A stretch of DNA of 64,000 bases from Cercis canadensis. Taxonomy: Eukaryota; Streptophyta; Magnoliopsida; Fabales; Fabaceae. Below the pieces are notes generated by a model that worked only from the letters and a program-made list of their open reading frames with translations, was not told the DNA's origin and ran no database searches. Numbering within the stretch: the first letter of the stretch is position 1; each line of letters starts with the position of its first letter. A program made the translations under genes and the position numbers. The stretch is taken from assembly GCA_003255065.1 (NCBI GenBank), contig QAOA01004158.1, positions 89,541 through 153,540 of the forward strand, read 5' to 3'. Positions 60,601 to 64,000 of the stretch are shown here, in pieces.

Positions 60601-61672
60601 CAATTAAATCCCAAACATCTCGTTCACTCACAAAATAATTTTTTCGCTCAAAATTCTGCAACATCTCATTCTCTTCTTTTGCAAACATTGCTCTCTCTAA
60701 CCGTAGTACAAAACTTCAAAATAAGGCGTTACTATCTTTGCTTGGGGCACCTTTTGTTTTTTTTCTTCTCTTCAAGTGGCAAACATCACATTAACCCACC
60801 GATATACTAACAGAATAAAACTATACACTATGATTTGACAAAATCAGAATATGACAAAAAGGAATAGTTAAAAATGTAACCAATTGTTATCAAATTCTGT
60901 CCCAAAACACAATTTGTGAAATATTGAGTCAAAAATTTAAATATATATATAGTCAGTCATATACTAAATATTTTACCTCTTATTATTTTCCTTTGCCAAC
61001 CTTATATAATTGGCCTTGGGTCTAATATCCCCAACGCTCCACCTTAACTTATTTCCTTAACATTATCTCCAAGTAACTTATACAAATTTCACTCCCTTCA
61101 TAATCACCATACAACCTCCATAAAGTTTCAATATTCCACCTATTGTAGAATATCCATAATAAGCCAATGAATATAATCTATCCAAACAAATAAAATGTTA
61201 ATGACCAAAAAAAAAAATTCAAAATTTTCAAAATTTCACCTAGTATCAGCATATGCCTCGAATCACCAAGGGAGTCACACTACTATCCCTCAATTTAATT
61301 TCACATTACCAATATCAACAACACACATTAAACATAATACGAGCATGTAACCCTTACCTTAATAATTCTCTCAAAATTCTAGCCAAAAAAAAAAATTAGG
61401 AAAAGAAAAATGTTTATGATACAATAGTAGATATTGCATTGGTTGAGATTATACTTTTGAATTATTCCAAAAAAAAAATTAAATGGGTTTCATTAAAGTT
61501 TAGGTGAGTTCATTTAAATTTAAATATTGATATGTGTGTATGGTGTAGCAATTATTAGTGTGTAAGGAAAATTAGAAAAAAAAAAAACACTAAATTTGTA
61601 TGTTGGCTTGAACTACAAGGAATACAAGAGGTTGACAGATCTTCATAAGGGTTTTACATTCGCGCTGGTGTT
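57679..61672 (+). pseudogene. APL: ADP-glucose pyrophosphorylase large subunit pseudogene
   Basis: Recognisable exons: 57679-57912 (plastid-targeting N-terminus, MAVSADGRLSLSS), 58389-58562 ([16 protein letters not shown], then a stop, then [11 protein letters not shown]), 58651-58743 ([20 protein letters not shown]), 58940-59023 ([16 protein letters not shown]), 59137-59192, 59420-59473 (PPRFSFYDAAKSKIGNCK), 59715-59819 (IVDSIISYGSFLTNSFIEH), 60080-60186 ([12 protein letters not shown]), 60274-60334 (KARIGKNVVIANSE) and a last-exon piece at about 61619-61672. The enzyme makes ADP-glucose from glucose-1-phosphate and ATP for starch in plastids. Defects: TGA for Cys at 58437-58439; the exon with the GGGxGTRLxPLT nucleotide-binding motif is absent between 57912 and 58389; the middle exons after LPMDD are missing; an internal deletion in the PPRFSF exon; a TAA in the last exon. 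Introns remain, so it came from DNA duplication, not retroposition. Confidence 0.9.
60335..61618. other. Last intron of the AGPase pseudogene
   Basis: AT-rich, no coding signal recognised, with several A-runs. At about 1.28 kb it is the longest of the surviving introns; part may be inserted sequence, but no terminal repeats were found. Confidence 0.5.
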
Positions 61673-62540
61673 ACAATAATTTCAAGAGAAATATACCATG
61701 AGAAATTGGGAACTTGACAATGCTTAAGGAGTTGAACCTTGGCTTGAACAGTTTGTAAGGTATGATGCATCTCATTTAACACTTGTTAACCCCATTATGC
61801 GACATACCTTATTAACAATATTTTCAAGGTATGTTTGATATGAGAAAATTCATTTGAAATATATTTATGTAAATGTGATCAAATTGTTATTGGTTATGTG
61901 AAAAAGATTTTTTTAAAAAAAATAGAAAAAGAAAGTATATGATGTACAATAATAGCTTTCAAAATTTGCAACTATAATTGAATTATTCCTATTATGGCAG
62001 ATAGAATACCAATGAGATTGGGCATCTACATAGACTAAAAAAAAAAAAAATATTATGCTTTTAATTTTATTTTGTATTGTCTATCCTTGAGCATTTTTTC
62101 TCCATTTATGTGCAGGGTATGGATTGGAAGGAATTGTTTGTAGGCAAGGTGATGTGTATAGTTATTGCATTTTGCTTATGGAAACCTTCACAAGAAAAAA
62201 GCCCACATATGAAATGTTTCATGGAGAATTTAGCATTATATACTGGGTAAAACTATCCTACCTTGATGTAGTAATTGATATTGTTGATGCTTAATTATTG
62301 ACAAAATTAAGAGAAAAGACAATTTTCTGTAATAAAGGATTGGGGTTAGCGTTGCATTGTTCAGCAGATTCTCAATCAAATTTTTGAATAAAGCTAGAAT
62401 TAATCCTGAAGCATTAGATTGAGTTTCTCTTATCATAAGTATTTTTCTTTCCATGATTAAAAGTTTTTTAAATTACCAGGAACTCGTTTTTAATTGTCAT
62501 GTACATTAACTGCATGGTTAAACTACCATAATATTATTCC
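61673..62540 (+). pseudogene. LRR receptor kinase relic C, deletion derivative
   Basis: Collinear with RLK copies A and B but gutted. 61673-61765 matches the end of exon 1 (NNxKxNIPxEIGNLTML); 62000-62037 matches the start of exon 2 after a shared cag acceptor; then almost all of exon 2 (the LRRs, membrane helix and kinase N-lobe) is missing; 62116-62422 matches exon 3 (GYGLEGIV, GDVYSY, LLMETFTRKKPTYEMFHGEF) with stops and small deletions; 62423-62540 matches the 3' flank. Its 5' edge abuts the AGPase last exon. Confidence 0.85.
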
Positions 62541-63965
62541 TTCACTACTAACTTATAACATTCCATCTATTTCAGAATATCCATATATATTCCAATGAAA
62601 CTAATCTATCCAAAGAAATTCAATTTAAATTTTGAGACAATGACAGTATATGTCTTACATCTGTTTAGGTAAATAGTTTATTTAAGTTCTTATATAAAAA
62701 GACGTTATATAAAAAGTTTTTATACTATAAAAAGAGCTTATCATTTTACAAGTTTGGACAACTCTAAGGACTCCATCTCCAACGTACTTCCGGAAATTGC
62801 GTTGCCCACATGATTACAAGTTTCTAAAAAGATCCTTTATGATGTTATTAATGTCAAAGATAGTGAATCAATAAAATCATTTTATCTTTTCAGAATGAAA
62901 TTAATATTAATTAAGCCATTAGGATTTAACTAATTAAATGAAGAAGTACTAAAATTCAAATTCTTTAATTTTGCAATATATTTTGGAATGTTATCAATTA
63001 AGAGATCATGTAAGGGAAGGATCCTCAATTTAATTAGTACCAAATTCTGTCACAACGTCTCCTCCTTGAAAATGTTGCACTTACAAATTCATTTTAACCA
63101 TCGTATTAATTTGTGTGATTACACTTTAGGTGATAAGATTGCATATAATTAATAGTCGTTTCCTAGAGTAAAAGTTAAACAGCATTAGACCCCAAAACTA
63201 ATTACTAAGAGGAAGACTAGCTTAATCAAAGTCTTCCAAGCACAACTTGACTAATGAATAGACTTAGACTACCAAGTCAGTATAATTGAGTAAAGTCTTT
63301 AAGAAAATATCACGTAAACCATACAATAAGTTCTAGCTAGTACAGCATAATCAATTCCTAAATTTTTGTATAACCAAAAAAAAAATGCATATCTAATTGA
63401 CTAATGAATAGACTTAGACTACCAAGTCAATATAATTGAGTAATTAAAGTCTTTAAGAAGATATCCCATTCAGATTAGGTGAGATTGAGACCATAATAAT
63501 TCATTGGCAAAGTATCTCACGTAAGCCATACAATTAGTTCTACCTAGTACAGCATAATCAATTCTTAAATTTTTATATAACCAAAAAAAACGTGGAAATA
63601 AGTTATCCCCTATTTTTCAGTTTTCTATGATATTTGAAACATACATCTTTTATTAATTTGACCCTTAATCTTTTATTAAAAAAATACAATGTCCACCTTT
63701 TTAAGGTATTAATCAGATTCAACTTCTATCCAAAATTGACTATTAATTTAACTACCCACATACAATTTTATGTGCGCAGTGAATAAAGAATTAAAAATCC
63801 ATTTTGAAATAATTGTAACTCACATAAAATATTTTTTTCTTGAGTGACACATCTGAAATTAATTTTTTTATTTTAATAACTTAACAATAATTTTCTCTAA
63901 AAATAACTCCAAAAATATTAATTGAACAACTTATTAAAAAAGTTTGTTCTTACTATCTCCCCCCT

Positions 63966-64000
<35 letters not shown>
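62541..64000. other. Gene-poor end of window
   Basis: AT-rich; no gene recognised. It contains the direct repeat at 63247/63397 and ends in an uninterrupted poly-T run (63969-64000), which may mark a contig edge. Confidence 0.5.
63247..63592. repeat. Direct repeat (two copies of about 140-195 bp)
   Basis: 63247-63385 and 63397-63592 both run from ttgactaatgaatagacttagactaccaag to aatttttRtataaccaaaaaa; the second carries an extra internal stretch (about 63465-63515). No N lies between them and they differ by several substitutions, so this looks like a real tandem duplication. Confidence 0.8.

Overview
The window reads as nuclear DNA of a dicot plant, probably a woody core eudicot. This rests on AT-rich intergenic DNA, intron-split genes with GT-AG and two GC-AG introns, miniature inverted-repeat transposons, and plant-only families (FAF, NPK1/ANP MAPKKK, plant LRR-XII receptor kinase, GLR). 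I cannot name the species. No prokaryotic or organellar gene block, CRISPR array or confident RNA gene was seen.

Layout. 1-11.9 kb: gene-poor, with two adjacent palindromic MULE-type elements, each with a perfect 9-bp target duplication. 12.2-13.25 kb (+): intact single-exon FANTASTIC FOUR-like gene. 13.3-24.0 kb: gene-poor, with degenerate tandem repeats and a long-TIR element. 24.05-31.44 kb (-): complete 17-exon NPK1/ANP-type MAPKKK (682 aa by my splice model), with a 1.16-kb MULE-like element filling most of intron 2. 33.56-35.93 kb (+): five-exon peroxisomal adenine nucleotide carrier (319 aa). 37.34-40.29 kb (-): two-exon GPI-anchored secreted protein (195 aa).

41.5-62.5 kb is a decaying gene graveyard around one live gene. 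It holds a kinase-tail relic, a glutamate-receptor-like (GLR) relic, a tandem pair of LRR-XII receptor kinases (copy A broken by several lesions; copy B intact, 1101 aa, non-RD kinase), an ADP-glucose pyrophosphorylase large-subunit pseudogene lacking its catalytic-loop exon and middle exons, and a further receptor-kinase relic fused directly to the last AGPase exon.

The live genes cover organ growth (FAF), cytokinesis/stress MAPK signalling (NPK1/ANP), peroxisomal ATP import (PNC), a cell-surface protein and probable pattern recognition (RLK copy B). They do not form a pathway. A technical signal matters for anyone using this window: four of the seven single-N positions are flanked by near-identical direct repeats of 169-268 bp, which looks like unmerged contig overlaps. 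One of them artificially duplicates part of the last exon of RLK copy B.

All splice sites and homology calls come from reading the sequence and memory of the families; no database search was possible.
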